A stretch of 64,000 nucleotides of DNA from contig JBAIAA010000596.1 in the NCBI GenBank assembly GCA_037893245.1, positions 845,162-909,161 of the forward strand, given 5' to 3'. Both the position numbers and the translations under genes were made by a program. Below are positions 24,652 through 37,666 of this stretch, one piece after another (within the stretch, counting starts at the first letter, position 1; each line of letters opens with the position of its first letter). This DNA comes from Crossaster papposus (lineage: Eukaryota > Echinodermata > Asteroidea > Velatida > Solasteridae). Under the pieces are notes generated by a model. That model had not been told where the DNA came from. It saw nothing but the letters and a program-made list of their open reading frames with translations, and made no database searches.

Positions 24652-24807
24652 TCGACGCCTGTTGCCGGGGAGACGGATGATCCAAACGAGGATCTGATGT
24701 CGGTTATCCCTGAAGCCAAGGTGGCATTGAACAAGCCAAGGCAAGCGCCAACCCGTTCGTGCGCCACGATATGGGACCCCGCTGTACATGATCATGGCAT
24801 ACTTTGA
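24652..24807 (+). CDS. Possible terminal coding exon, unknown protein
   Basis: After an acceptor-like pyrimidine tract ending CACAG, 51 codons stay open to a TGA, with even, coding-like composition (GETDDPNEDLMSVIPEAKV, then CATIWDPAVHDHGIL). An AATAAA signal follows about 80 bases later (24888-24893). No upstream exons of the same gene were recognised and the protein is not familiar to me. It could be a real last exon or a decayed fragment. Confidence 0.25.
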   Translation, partial: STPVAGETDDPNEDLMSVIPEAKVALNKPRQAPTRSCATIWDPAVHDHGIL

Positions 24808-24899
24808 TTGAGTGTTAAAAATGTTAAGAAAAAACAAGAAACTGCAGCATTTTTATTGAAGAACCATTAGCATAATTTTTGTGAGGTAATAAACGTCAC

Positions 24900-26770
24900 A
24901 TAATGCTATACACAATTAGTCCTAGTGTTGCTGGAGCGAAACGCATTTTACAGCCAATTTTTAAGGTTCAGCAGACGGCCTAATATTTGGGTTTTAATTT
25001 TTGTATTATTTAAAAAAAAAGTTAATATGGTGATTCTACTTAACACATCCTTACTCCAATAACATTTTATAAAGCATATGTGACTGAATAATTATGAGAA
25101 CACTGTAAGGTTCCAACATGACTACTATTATATGCGCGCATTTACATTATCTCCAGATATCATAATACATTATCTTTAGGGAAACAATGGGAGTTTACAA
25201 CTGCTTGAGTGCACAAAGCTACTTATTTCGGTGTAACATTTACAAATTTGTGTCGCATGTTTGCACATCATAGTTGTGTAAGAAGTTTACCCATGTGACG
25301 ACCATGTTCATTTTAAAATTATTATGGGATAAATTTTACACAACCCTGATTTTACCCATGTGTTGTGTCAGTTTCTTACCTAGAAACTTTTTTTCTAGCT
25401 ATTGCGTACCTTTGTTGTGTGACCTTCAAGGTTTATTCAACTTTGGCCTCTGTAATTTGAATTGCCAGAGACAGCATTCGCGATGGCTTTTGACAAGCTA
25501 GGGGTTTCTGTTACCGATTCATAGTTTTGAAAGTCAGTGATGATATTTTCCAAAATATGATGTCAATGCATGATGATTACCTTCAGAACTTGGATCCAAT
25601 TGTTCTGATTGAATATACTGAAGGGTTTGCTTTTACAATAGGCGAGGGGTTTTGCAACTTTTATTGTTATTCAAATCAATTGTTCAAACTGAATTTCGGT
25701 CACGTCACGGTGTAAATGGCGACGCAAAAAATTAATTGGCTATCGCTACAAGCATTGGATGGCGCGCGCAGTTGTTATCGATGATCCTAGACCATCAATT
25801 ATATGCACAGAAGTAGAAAAAAACAGTTTTCGAAAAAATATAAAATATAAAAAAAAATTGGGACGAAGCTAAAAATCGGGACGGACGGTGATGTAAACCT
25901 ATTTATTAATTTTAAATGGCCTAATAATAAGTCACTTTTTCAAAACCCCCGATTTTAATCCTCACACACCAGCATCATAATGAAAAAAGACACAGAAATT
26001 CACTCCGAAACACGCGAATACGGCTTTAAAAATGTTGTATCACCGTTGAATGACCGAAGTAATCATCCGAGTGTCGACACGAATAAATCGTTTGTAACGC
26101 TGTGTGATATTTGTTGACAGAGGGCGCTTGTCATATACGGCGATAAAAGTTCCGGAATGCTGAAACGTGTATCAGTTTGCAGGCAAATTTTGAGCATGTT
26201 TTGATAGTTAACAAACGCTTTCGAATTTGTTTGTATTGGTATATTTGGGTCATGTCTGGGTCAAGTACGGTTTAAAACCACTGTACTTGTGTAATAATAG
26301 TGGTTTGGACTCTCCGCCTGTGTAGCTGGAACTTGTAGCCAATGTTAGGCAATATTTTATACATTTTGTGTGTATCGGATATGACAAAAGTAGGAGGCAC
26401 AAGCAACACGTTATTTTACTCAATATTAAAAAAAAAATATAATTTGTGTACCCAACAGTTTTACACAACAATAATGTATTCTTCTTTTTTAGAGTGTAAG
26501 AGATAGTTGAAGAATGGTGGAGAAATACAAACTTATGAACTCAATGTAAACAAAATAATCATGGTTAGCCCACTGCTGTCCCCACTAAAGACAAGTTTGC
26601 ACGACATTTTTGGCAATAACAGGCATCCATGCTAGATCAATGCTAGATGTGGGTGGATGCTGTCGTACATTTTGAAGTTGAAAGTTATTTTCTAGGTCAA
26701 ATGAGGTCAAATTTTGGAATTGTTTAAATTATGTAGCAAATGTTATCTACATTGTCAAAACAGTGATTCT
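24900..26770. other. No assignable gene
   Basis: AT-rich sequence without recognisable coding potential, RNA gene or bounded element. Only simple A/T runs were noted. Confidence 0.5.
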
Positions 26771-26773
26771 TCC

Positions 26774-27037
26774 AAATAGGCACTTGGGGAGACAAATTAG
26801 CGCAAGTTTTTAGGTAATAAGGAGACAGTGGCACTTAGGGAGACATTTCAGTGTCTCCCTAAGTGTCTATCTACCATAACAAACGATATTTAGGAGTTAT
26901 TTTTGTCCTAGAACGACAGATTTTGGTCTAATTAGCATAAATCTCGAAGATCTTAGAGAAAAGGGTTAGGGTAAACAAGTTAGGACTGTTTTAAGTTTGT
27001 GTACATCCCTATGGGATTGTCTCCCCAAGTGCCTATT
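26774..27037. mobile_element. 264-bp MITE, copy 1 (CACTTGGGGAGACAA ends)
   Basis: The ends are inverted: AAATAGGCACTTGGGGAGAC on the left and GTCTCCCCAAGTGCCTATT on the right. Inside is a second palindrome, CACTTAGGGAGACATTTCAG with its complement. A second copy in the opposite orientation lies at 38500-38764. No coding sequence. Confidence 0.8.
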
Positions 27038-27819
27038 CTGCACGTAAATTAGCAACAGACCGTGTATGATTGGTCCAGTCTCTGAGTCTGGTTCCCTTCT
27101 CACAACATAGCATATGTTATCTACTTTGTCAAATCAGTGAATTAATTTTCATTATCATTTGTCCAAAAGTTATTAAATTACAAAAATAACTTTTCTTTTG
27201 AAACATTTGCGTTTCCTAAGGCATACACAGTATTTTTGTATAATACTTTTTTTATTCTGTGTGCACAATACTTATAAAGCTGGCAGGGTTTTACTTAAAA
27301 CAGTCACTGTGAGGCAAACAAGCAAACTTGTTTACTTTGTTATACATTGTATATATAAATGCAGTGGAATACTTCAACATATCAAACCAATTGTGCATCT
27401 TGTGAAAAAAATGATTTGCTGATTTGCAAGCAAGCCGCCAATCTTCTTGTTTTTCCTGTCGAGAAGAACAGAGTCAATAATTATTAGATATCACCTAATC
27501 AATATCAGCATGGAATTCCCTGTACCTGGTGATGTCCGTACAGCAAGATCTGAGTTCCGAGTCAAGGTGGGCTATATTCTGGTTGAGGTCCTGAAGTATA
27601 AATTGACACTGTTGATAAAGGATATTGGCGAGTTAATATAGGCATCATGCAGAACTTGATTCAATCTCTTTTGCAGGTGTGGTGAGAGGGTTATTAATTA
27701 AGCAGAGAGAGGGGAATAGTTGTGAACCTTTAGGCATTAATCCCCTGTGTTCTTTTGAGCTGTCCATGCCAGTGTTCCCCACCATCTCTATTATTTAACA
27801 TTCAATTTTAGTTTCGTGT

Positions 27820-28510
27820 ACATACAAAACGGTAAGTATTAAACATTTCAACCCGTTTAGTGTATGAATGTTGCAAGTTACACGTATATAGCTGCATTAC
27901 ATATTTTGCTTGTTTTTATTCACATTTCAACATTCGCCTTTTCTTTTCTTATCTGTAATACGAGATATAATAATCCATGTATACTTCCTCTTCAAACAAT
28001 TACATTTAATAGCCCAACTAAAGCATTTAGGAAATAGTTCTAAGTTGAATTCGTAATTATTCAATTCAGGAATCTCAATATACGCCCAACCAAATAAAAT
28101 TAACAGAATCAGTTTAATCAATAGACCCACCAACATTGTTTGGTTTTGATTTTCCTGTCACTAGGTTGTCCCAAAAAAGAGTGCAAGTGGAACGCGACAT
28201 TTTGCTTATTAAATATTCAGCACTTGCTAATTGCTATTGATGTTTGTATGAGCTTGAAGCTCATATCTAAATAATCTTTCAAATGCCGGTTGTTCTATTT
28301 TTTATGTTTTTATTATTATTATTATTATTATTATGTGTTTTTTTTTTTTTGGGGGGGGGCAATTCAAAGATATGTTTGATTAACCACAAGCACTCAAAAA
28401 CGAGTGTGTGCCACTTGTAGAGAAATAATGCTTCTGAGCATACCAGCATTTCACAGATGGGTGATTGTGTAGAGAATGTAGGTCTAATGAACATTTTTTT
28501 GAAACCGCTT
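27820..28510. repeat. Segmental duplicate, copy C
   Basis: This aligns with 12830-13430 and 62660-63880 and, like copy A, stands beside an OAS gene. It carries an (ATT)n tract (28309-28335) and a T/G homopolymer junction absent from copy A. The match to copy A resumes at about 28730-28860, just beyond the 3' end of the OAS gene. Confidence 0.8.
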
Positions 28511-28544
28511 CATAATTACCTGAACCTTATTACATAATAGATCA

Positions 28545-28728
28545 AGGTGGATTGGGTTTTCAGTCCCTGCCTGACTCCCACCTCTAAAACTGTACCTTCT
28601 TCTCATTGTCTTCTCTCTATAGGTTTCCTCAGGCTTGCGAGCTACAGTGCCTTGGGCGCTTTTGAGGGGTCCTTGGTTTCATTATCAGAAATATATAAAA
28701 ATAAAAATAATAATAATACAATATCAAT
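28545..28728 (+). mobile_element. Possible retroposon 3' tail
   Basis: This stretch is absent from the aligned position of copy A (about 13460-13650). It ends in A-rich short repeats (AAAATAAAAATAATAATAAT), as LINE or SINE 3' ends do, and is preceded by GTGCCTTGGGCGCTTTTGAG. The family was not identified. Confidence 0.35.
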
Positions 28729-29022
28729 TTCTTTCCGAGTTTTTAGCTTTTTGAAAGCACTTTTTTGTTATAACTTTATGATAAAAAAGTTGCGTTCCAC
28801 TTTGGAGACACTTCGTAATTCTGAACCCATTTAACATCAGATAAGCCGTTACATCCGATTAGATTTGTTCGTCAATACATTCTTAATTAAATTATACTTT
28901 TCACGCGCCAATATTATGATCTTTCAGGAGACAATACAATACAATTTTATATGTTACTACGTTGCTATTTCAAATTGCTGTTTAACGTTTTTCGGCCTAG
29001 GTATATAGGACTCTTGAGGTCG

Positions 29023-31911
29023 CTATTTCCAGTTGGCAGAGACGACGACGTCTTTGAGGAGCTTGGACTTCAGTGTCTCACGGGCGGTGCGCTGAATCGT
29101 TTCGATGTTGTCGTCTTTCTGGTAAGCCCAGCACGCGTTGTTGGTTGGATTGGCCGGGTCCAAAACTATTGGACTGCATACAAAAGAGGAAAAGCAAAAA
29201 TATCGCTAGTTACAAACACAAGATTAAGGTTAAATTAAATTAGATCGCTGAGCCAACATTCAAATGTTTCATAAATTCACATTCAGAGTCTGTCCTACCT
29301 TCCATACGTATTGTGGACATTCCTTTGTATTTGTGTAGTTAAGAACATGTTGACTAAAATTCTAATTTTTCTAGCTTACTGTAAATCTTTAAAACCTCAA
29401 ATGTTGCTTCTGGGCCTCTCACTATAGTGTTCACATCTTCATTTTTCTATACAAAGAACCCTAACCCATGTTCCTCTCAATCTCTTTTTAACCAGCTCGC
29501 GCCGTAGAACGTATATACACGCAAAGTTTGTCCGAGATTCAAAGCGGATGACGCAAAAAACACGCCACAAGCAAGACCGAAAATGTCTGTCAGCAGCGAC
29601 CAAGGCCGGAAATGTCATGGGTGTGCTTCCCGATACCATCGGCCTGAACCCGCCTCGGATCCAGTTTCGTTAAAAAATAATCCCGCGCTTCGGCTCGGTA
29701 ATTGTTAAAAAAATCCCGGCGCGAACTGGGAAAAGACGAAACCAACAGAATCCTCGTAACCTCTTCCCGCATACTGTGGAGGTCAACTGTTGGCAGGTTC
29801 ATAGTACGTATTAAATGTTCGTAGGGAGTCGTCGCCCAAAACATTCACGGTAAATTAAGTCGTTATATCCCACATTTCCGGAGTTCTAATCGATGCAATT
29901 CCAATAACATGTCAGGTCACATGGATATGAACAGTGGCAAAATAAAGGAAGTCGTTGTTTGTCACAGTTTATTTGTCCAAGCAAAGCTCGTGAATTAAAA
30001 CGGATCCGACCCTTTCTTGTGATTGATGTGACGACCTGAAAACAAATCTGCTCAGTACAAAACTGGCTACTAGTACTGTATAGGCAGCTTCATCCTGGTG
30101 CTAAACTTACTTGACATAGCGGAGTTGCGTGATGGTCTGGTCTGCCAGTGCAGCGTCATGGAGATATGTCCAGTAGTGCCGCAACCCTCTCAAGTTGGTC
30201 AGTACCTGCAGCACGTCCTTCAGTCCTTGGGCCTTGCTGATGCGCTCTGGACTACCAGCCTTCTCCCAGCGGTAGATGGTAATTAGCTCCAGTGGGTAGG
30301 ACTTGTGCAGCTTGTCTGGGAGGCACTCATAAGCCCAGTGCTTCACCAGGCGAATCAGGGCTTTCACGTGGCCGGGCTTACTCACAACGAACTTCAGCTG
30401 GTGTTCAACCAGCGAGGCAGAGTAGAACTCCCGGTCGTATCCGTTTGGCAACTGTAACATCGCCCTGAACATGCCAGCATGATCTACACCGAGGTAAAAC
30501 ACCAACACATTAATACATTTCTTTGCAGGGTCCAGTCCAAGCATTAGACTGAACTACAAAACAAAAAAACAATAAGAATGTTCATGATGACAGAATTAAA
30601 CCAAATTTAACAAGAGCGCAAGTCCCTCAGCAATATATATTTTGAAGATATAGTTTGCCACACTGACTATATGTTATTGTTATAAATGACCTGAAGTTTT
30701 CAGTTACCTGAACTTGTCAGTTTCAATAAACAGGTATGCTGTCTTCTTATGTGAACCGCGCATCACCATAATGTCATGCACCTAACCTTCCGTAAAAAAA
30801 TTATCCTAGGGAAAAATTGTAGCATGGATATAAATAAGCCTACCTCGACCATGCCCGTAGCAGTTGTCGGCAGTTGGCAGCAGATCAACTCCCAGGGACC
30901 TTTTGTTCACGCGGATGGTGAATTTGACCAGGAAGTCGTTGCTTGTTACGTCCTCCACGGGAGGTTTAGTCAGGAAGTCGTTGATTGTTACGTCCTCGAC
31001 GTTCTTAGTCAAAGCGGCTTTCAGATCCTGGATTATCCCATGGAGCTTCTGCCTGTAGACCGCTGGGCCCAGCTCCACGATAGATTCCAAGCGGGGCGGT
31101 TTGATGAAGGCAACCAAGTCCACATCAGACAGATTTTTGACCATAGTGCCTTTACCAAGTGAGCCACCCTGGAGAAACACCGATCGAGAAACTTTTCTAG
31201 TTTGCTAAAACAGTGCAATATTCCCTTTTTAGTTCAGCTTCTAGCCTAGGGGTTTCTTCTCATTCTAGATTTTTCATAAGGATGTTTGGAAATTTAGTGC
31301 GTGCACGCAAACACAATTAGGCAATTCGAATGAGGAATTTGAACGAACAAACTCTTTTTTGTCGAACCTCAAGTTAACTTTTAGTACCGCCATTTTAATT
31401 CCCGATGTCTACCGGATATTAAAGTAAGCTATTTAGTACTTTGGTTCTGTTTTCTTGGGGGTTAAATCTGATGGTTTTGGTGTGCGATAATTTTGTTTTC
31501 GCGCCCAGGAAAGGTCCTACATCACCAAATCAGATGAAATGGTAAAAGGGAAATTTCGAGTCTATGTACTCGGACTAATTGTGTACAACTAAACATGTTA
31601 TAGTTGGAAATATCTAAACTTTCTTAAAAGAAATCTTGTTTACACATAACTAATGAAATCGAATGCAAACAGAAACATGTTCGAGGGACACTTACCTTAA
31701 CGATCCTGCCCACCTTAAACAGGGGATCCTTGGATGAGCACATTTTTTGGACGAAGTGTACTACCTTGTTCACGGCACTACGACAGTCTCTGTCGAACTC
31801 ATCGGTCCCGTAATGGATGTTCTCGTTATACCAAGTCTCCAATTCCCCCGAATCCATGGATCTGCACCAAGGCAAGTCCGTCATTTTAGCAGCAGCAGTG
31901 ACACTGGCCAT
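29023..31911 (-). CDS. OAS: 2'-5'-oligoadenylate synthetase, copy 3, complete
   Basis: Four exons: 31911-31696 (72 codons), 31168-30844, 30483-30111 and 29173-29023, spliced in phases 0, 1 and 2, giving 1065 nt or 354 codons plus stop. That is close to the usual single-unit OAS length (about 350-400). Exon 1 gives the N-terminal helices. Exon 2 opens with P-loop GGSLGKGT, then SDVDLVAF (Asp 87 and 89) and VDLLPTAD (Asp 167), the expected catalytic triad. Exon 3 has LIRLVKHWAYE and PLELITIYRWEKAG; exon 4 has PIVLDPANPTNNACW. Known role of the family: dsRNA-activated synthesis of 2'-5' oligoadenylate; whether a downstream RNase L-like effector exists in this organism is unknown. Exon 2 is 36 bp longer than in copy 2 because a VEDVTxNDFL segment just before the third Asp is duplicated. 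It appears intact. Confidence 0.88.
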
Positions 31912-32050
31912 CGTTGCTCAAATTCAAGAAACACAATTTCAGTAACAGACTTCTTGGTATTTCGATAGCAGTGTATCCACGAGAGTGTTTTATCTGAATG
32001 AAGGTATGGGGAAAACAACCAACAACTCTGAAAACCAGTCTTGAGCGGAC

Positions 32051-32060
32051 GTTATATATG
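32051..32060 (-). promoter_or_regulatory. Candidate TATA box of OAS copy 3
   Basis: The minus strand reads CATATATAAC about 140 bases before the ATG. The position is conserved with the TATA-like word of copy 2, and both are followed by a shared CTCAAGACTGG sequence that could contain the start site. Confidence 0.4.
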
Positions 32061-32349
32061 ATGTTGCACTTTATATAATTATGACAGCGACAGGATGACA
32101 TCAGCCTGCATTTGTTTTTACAGATCACACACTTTGCGCAATGTCATAGCTGTACATTTAATGTGGACGGGAGCATATACGCTGGTCTCAAAATCTTGCA
32201 TACACAAAATTGATGACCGAAGAGTACCAGCCAAAGTAGGGAAAACCCAGACGAGAAATGTATTTTTGTCTTTGTTTGGTAGTAAGTTTAATGTACACAC
32301 AGATTATTTTAGTACAGGACGTTAAAGGGACATTCAATAAGGTTTGTGT

Positions 32350-32872
32350 GCTTAACCCTACGAGCTGCAAAGCCAAAATAACTTACGCCGCGTCGCGGAG
32401 GTGTCCACGCGGGCGGCAGTTTCGGTTTCGCGTTTAAAATACTGTTTGAAACAGCTGAGACAGCATCAGTACAGTATACAGACTGAAGACCTTTCTGTGA
32501 TTATAAACAGCCGTTGTTTTTATTTTCTATGGCTCTAAACGGCTGTCACTGGGCCATGATCGATGATGTTGTTGTGAGGGCAAAGCCAACTATGCAGTGA
32601 AACACAAATAACTTTTTTGTGTGCACAAGTCAATGGGCTTTGGCTGAACGACCAACTTCCCAAGGGTCGGCTGACCGCGACTGAACTCTTACATGAAAAG
32701 CGACAATACCATTTCAAACCACAAGGTTCCCTTGAAGATTACATGTAGTTTTAATGGAATTGGGCGAAAGCTTGATACAAATACGCACTATTAATCTTGA
32801 GTATGTCATTCTAGGAACCTTATAGAAATGCACTGTGGCAATTGCTCAACGGCGCACCCAGGATGTTGTGTT

Positions 32873-32908
<36 letters not shown>

Positions 32909-33043
32909 CAAAGAAAACCTTACTCTCGCAAATCAGCTAGGCCTCCTATTCAGGCATGAGAATGGGTGATTACAAAAAAACATGGACAAATTGTGAAGTT
33001 GGAGTGCAACTTGTTAGAGTCCCAAATTTAGCGAAGTCGCTAA
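32350..33043. other. No gene; contains a G33 homopolymer (32874-32906)
   Basis: No coding or RNA feature recognised. The 33-base G run follows GGCGCACCCAGGATG; it is a strong G-quadruplex candidate and also a likely site of length error. Confidence 0.6.
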
Positions 33044-34082
33044 TGGCCCTGTCACACCAGAACGTTTTAGGCCAACGCGTGAGTAGCGCGTTAAAAATAG
33101 TTGATACGCTGGCAAACGCTGAACTTCCACAGAAAAAGTCAAGAGGAACCGTGATTTCAGCGTGTCCATAATGCGTTGATAACGGGTTCATAGCGTTCGC
33201 CAGCGCGTGAGTAACGCGTTAGTAACGCGCTTGACGACTGATGAACGACTTCCCAGCGCGTGAGTAGCGCGTTCCAACGCGCACCAGCGTACTGCAACGA
33301 CCACATAATTAGTTGTATAAAAATCCGACGCGCTACTACAGTAATGGCTCTGTCACCCTAGAACGTTTTAGGCCAACGCGTGAGTAACGTGTTGGAATTT
33401 CGGCAACACGCGGGTAAACGTTGACTAACACGCTTAGCGCGTTACCCACACGCTGGAACACGCTGTCACACGCTGAGGCAAAAATACATTTGTCAACATA
33501 CCTACAATTTACAGCGTTTGCCAGCGTGTGACTGCACACGCTGGCGGCGCGCATGAATATCGTTACTCACGCGTCGAATGCGCTAGACGATCGTTACCAA
33601 CCCACTACTCACACGCTGGCGACCCGCTGTAGTAGTTTTACTATCTGTGATGCGTTCCTCACACGCTGAGCGCGTTCCTCACACGCTACTCACGCGCTGG
33701 TATACGCTATGAAACCTTTATCAACCTGTATGGACACGCTGAAATCACGGTTCCACTTGCCTTTTTCTGTGAAAGTTCAGCAATTGCCAGCGTATTAACT
33801 ATTTTTAACGCGCTACTCATGCATTGGCCTAAAACGTTCTGGTGTGACAGGGCCATAACCAGCGTGTCGCCAACGTACGCCAACGTACGCCAGCGTGTGA
33901 GTAGCGGGTTGATAACGATTGTCTAGCGTGGTCGACGCGTGAGTAACAAACCTTTGTTCCTCAGCGTGTGACAGCGTGTCCCAGCGTGGGAGTAACGTGC
34001 TCATCGTGTTGCTAACGCTGGCCTAGCGTTGGTAAGCGTTTGCTCACGCGTTTGCCTAAAACGTTCTGGTGTGACAGGGCCA
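33044..34082 (+). mobile_element. Composite inverted-repeat element with interleaved ends, copy 1
   Basis: The outer ends are TGGCCCTGTCACACCAGAAC and its complement. The same end sequence recurs internally at 33345 (rightward) and 33855 (leftward). By sequence of the adjoining arms, 33044 pairs with 33855 (arm A, with ATAGTTGATACGCTGGCAAA) and 33345 pairs with 34082 (arm B, with CACACGCTGTCACACGCTG), so the two inverted pairs overlap rather than nest. Flanking triplets are TAA at the left of both starts and TAA or TTA at the right ends. Arms are made of variants of CGCGTGAGTAACGCG. No transposase. The same structure occurs inverted at 42005-43157. Confidence 0.85.
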
Positions 34083-36158
34083 TTACGGCCGGAGTCTAGG
34101 GCCCGCTTAGGGGCACTGGAAGCTCTGGGTATTTTAGACGCTCTATGGTTGGTCTCCGATGCATTTTTGAAACCTGTTTTTCCAGGTAGAAGTGAACTAC
34201 ACTGGTAAGATTTTTCTTTTTTTGAACAACAAATAATAGGTTTAATGGAAAATACAGAATGTAAAATTGTGCACTATTTTTGCTTTTTATTGATGTAAAA
34301 TACTCAATTGTCGCTTCGAGCCACTCACATTAAGCTTTCCCAGGTTCATAACGTTTTCGAAAGCAGTCTCCTGCAAAGACTCTTGTCACACTAGGCCTAA
34401 ATCTATTTATTTTTAACACTCCAGTCGATAAGTTTAGCATCGGTATCGCCACGCATAGCAAACCACAAAACATGCTGCCTTGCCGCCATTGTTAATATTA
34501 CTTTCCACCATTAATGATTTTCGTTGGTTCCCAATAAATCTTTCGCTAATTGTGAGGCTATAACAGGTACCAGTTTCCCATGGCCTGTGATTTCAGTCGT
34601 GCCGCGCCGCTCATTGGTTCGTGTACATGTATTCGCATTTTTGTATCACTGTGGAGACATGGTTTGTTCTCGTGTACAAAATGGTTAGAAAGTCGAGCAC
34701 GTTTTTTAAAATGCTCCCATTTTAACCACAATTATTTTCCTGGGTTGAAATTTCGACCCATTATACCCTATATTATACCCTAACCCAAACACTAACCCTA
34801 ACCCACATCCTAACCCTAGTTTTTGAGTAATTTGAATAAAATTCAAAAATCTTATTCGTGAAATTCCTAATGGAGACCTATTCATCTATAGAAATTAACC
34901 TTTGGAGACCTTCACTCCCATTGTATTCATTGTGTTCACGTCTCCAGAGGGTACCGTATTTTGCACCAAACTTGCACGTATTTAATTAAACACGGTACAC
35001 AAAACACGTGCATTGTTTTGTCAATAGACTTTTAAAAGTCTACACACGTGTATCTTTGCTGCAGCAGTAAACGTATTACGGGCAAACATTATTGAACCGT
35101 ACCGTTAACGAAGCGAGGAATGAGACAAGTCTATAGATCCATCGCGTCTCTAGCTGCGTGTACAAGTATGCGCGGTGCATGGAAGACCGCAAGCCGCATA
35201 TCGGGCCAGCTGGCGGGCGGCAATTTATTGTTAAAGTGCCGTTTTTTTCACGAACGCCGTGTGGATCCGCGATATACGATTACAAAGGTAAACTTACAAT
35301 TTCTAAAGGTAAACTTACAATTTCTGATTAGGGAATAGGAATTAGCAAAATCCAAATGTATACCCTCTACAACTCACCCCCAAATTTTATATCGAATTCA
35401 CACTGAACTCCGAGATCACAAATTTGAACGGAAAAAACGGAATCCCCGTTAAAACCGGAAGATTCTCCTGCCTGAATATTATGTATGTAATGTTAGGTTA
35501 TATTGCATGTATAATATGTATGGATATATCTTCCCATTAGGAACTCGATAACCCCCTCCCCCCCCCCCCCGCCCCCCTCCCTCTCTCCACCCACCCCCTT
35601 ATTTTTTAGTTGCCTAACCAAATCATTATTAATTTGTAAAAGGAACATTTATGTCCCTGGTGCTCGCCAATTTTGGTTGAATAAGTAAATACCTAGGAGA
35701 GTTGATGGCTTCTGATTGGTCGAGACTCGATCGCATGGAGGGCATTATTTTGTAGTAATTGCCCGGCTTTCAAGAAAAGGCGATTGTCCCCTGAACCAGC
35801 ATTAATCAAGCATCATGTAAGACAATGATTGGCCGAATGCAACAGTCCTACGGTAACTTGTAACAAGAACGCGTCACTGTTATTCCCTAAATATTAATTA
35901 TAGTTATAGTTTTTAGAAAATTCTGCATTTGTAAAAAGAATTAGGCCAAACTCACTTGTTACGAACGTTAATGTACAGTCTGTATAAAGCTATATGCGTG
36001 CTTGAAATAAAGTTTGCTGACAACAATAATCACGTGACGCAAATATTGACTTCAATCTTCACGATGTGAGGGGAAAGTCAGGAAATTTGTCGTGACTAAA
36101 TTGACATCAACATCCACGATTTGAGAAAGTACAACATTTTGAGAAACGTATTAGCACC
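34083..36158. other. No assignable gene; weak telomere-like tract and a short direct repeat
   Basis: A CCCTAA-like tract is at 34763-34819. A 21-bp direct repeat (AAAGGTAAACTTACAATTTCT) occupies about 35285-35326. A short plus-strand ORF (35120-35338) begins MRQVYRSIASLAACTSMRG, basic and without acidic residues like a mitochondrial presequence, and meets a possible donor at the repeat; with no further exons it is not called. A C-rich stretch lies at 35552-35592. Confidence 0.4.
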
Positions 36159-37010
36159 GTTTGTTCGTTCGTTTGTTCGTTCGTTCGTTCGTTCGTTCGT
36201 TCGTTCGTTCGTTCGTTCGTTCGTTCGTTCGTTCGTTCGTTCGTTCGTTCGTTCGTTCGTTCGTTCGTTCGTTCGTTCGTTCGTTCGTTCGTTCGTTCGT
36301 TCGTTCGTTCGTTCGTTCGTTCGTTCGTTCGTTCGTTCGTTCGTTCGTTCGTTCGTTCGTTCGTTCGTTCGTTCGTTCGTTCGTTCGTTCGTTCGTTCGT
36401 TCGTTCGTTCGTTCGTTCGTTCGTTCGTTCGTTCGTTCGTTCGTTCGTTCGTTCGTTCGTTCGTTCGTTCGTTCGTTCGTTCGTTCGTTCGTTCGTTCGT
36501 TCGTTCGTTCGTTCGTTCGTTCGTTCGTTCGTTCGTTCGTTCGTTCGTTCGTTCGTTCGTTCGTTCGTTCGTTCGTTCGTTCGTTCGTTCGTTCGTTCGT
36601 TCGTTCGTTCGTTCGTTCGTTCGTTCGTTCGTTCGTTCGTTCGTTCGTTCGTTCGTTCGTTCGTTCGTTCGTTCGTTCGTTCGTTCGTTCGTTCGTTCGT
36701 TCGTTCGTTCGTTCGTTCGTTCGTTCGTTCGTTCGTTCGTTCGTTCGTTCGTTCGTTCGTTCGTTCGTTCGTTCGTTCGTTCGTTCGTTCGTTCGTTCGT
36801 TCGTTCGTTCGTTCGTTCGTTCGTTCGTTCGTTCGTTCGTTCGTTCGTTCGTTCGTTCGTTCGTTCGTTCGTTCGTTCGTTCGTTCGTTCGTTCGTTCGT
36901 TCGTTCGTTCGTTCGTTCGTTCGTTCGTTCGTTCGTTCGTTCGTTCGTTCGTTCGTTCGTTCGTTCGTTCGTTCGTTCGTTCGTTCGTTCGTTCGTTCGT
37001 TCGTTCGTTT
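36159..37010. repeat. (TTCG)n microsatellite, about 850 bp
   Basis: About 212 tandem TTCG units occur, almost perfect except for two TTTG variants at the left end. All frames are open because the unit contains no stop in either direction, which explains the long spurious ORFs. Confidence 0.97.
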
Positions 37011-37666
37011 TTTTAGCACGATTACGGAGGAATAGGAACACAACTAAATAGCTCATTGGTTAAGAATGATTACATTGCATTTTCAGATTTATCTGAATCC
37101 AGATCAGGATTCTGGATCACTTTGAGTATTATTTTACATTGGTAGATCGGTCGTTGTGCTGGGTCTTAAATAGCGCACTCTGTTTGGGGCGGAGGTACTA
37201 TTGAGTGCCCTGTTAGCGAATCTTGTCTTAAGCTATAACAAGAACTGTTTAAACTTGACGTGTCTAACAACATGCTTTGTCTATTGTCAGTCTTTTGAGA
37301 CGAACAAATGCTGCTGCTCTAAATGTTAAGCTTGTACGCTGGTAGACGCCTAAGTTTCAGGAATGTTAAGCGTTGCATGGTGTCAAGAAAGTGCACCGAT
37401 CTGTGGGGAAGGGGTTCGCAACCCCGGTTCAGAAGATACTATGATACTACCAAAATAGGCCCCAAAAGTGACAGAAGGTTCCTAAAATTGTCTTAGAATT
37501 CAGGCCGAAGCATTCTAGATTTAAAAAATGTCCATGGGGTTAAGAAGGGTTCCCCCAGACACCCTGGTAGGGCGTGCCTTTAGCATCAAGCTAGATCCGC
37601 GCCTGTACTGTGCTTCAGGATATATTTGAACAATTCGGTCTTTTTCTTCATCTTTATTTTCCCCAG

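Noticed and set aside
27447-27641. Exon-like stretch MEFPVPGDVRTARSEFRVK followed by GTGGGC
   Set aside because: Short, unrecognised and without neighbouring exons; could be chance.
35120-35338. Possible first exon with mitochondrial-type presequence
   Set aside because: Composition is suggestive but no downstream exon or homologue could be linked to it.
36096-37056. Long open frames repeating Arg-Thr-Asn-Glu or Phe-Val-Arg-Ser
   Set aside because: They are pure translations of the TTCG tetranucleotide repeat, open in several frames on both strands; no coding signal.
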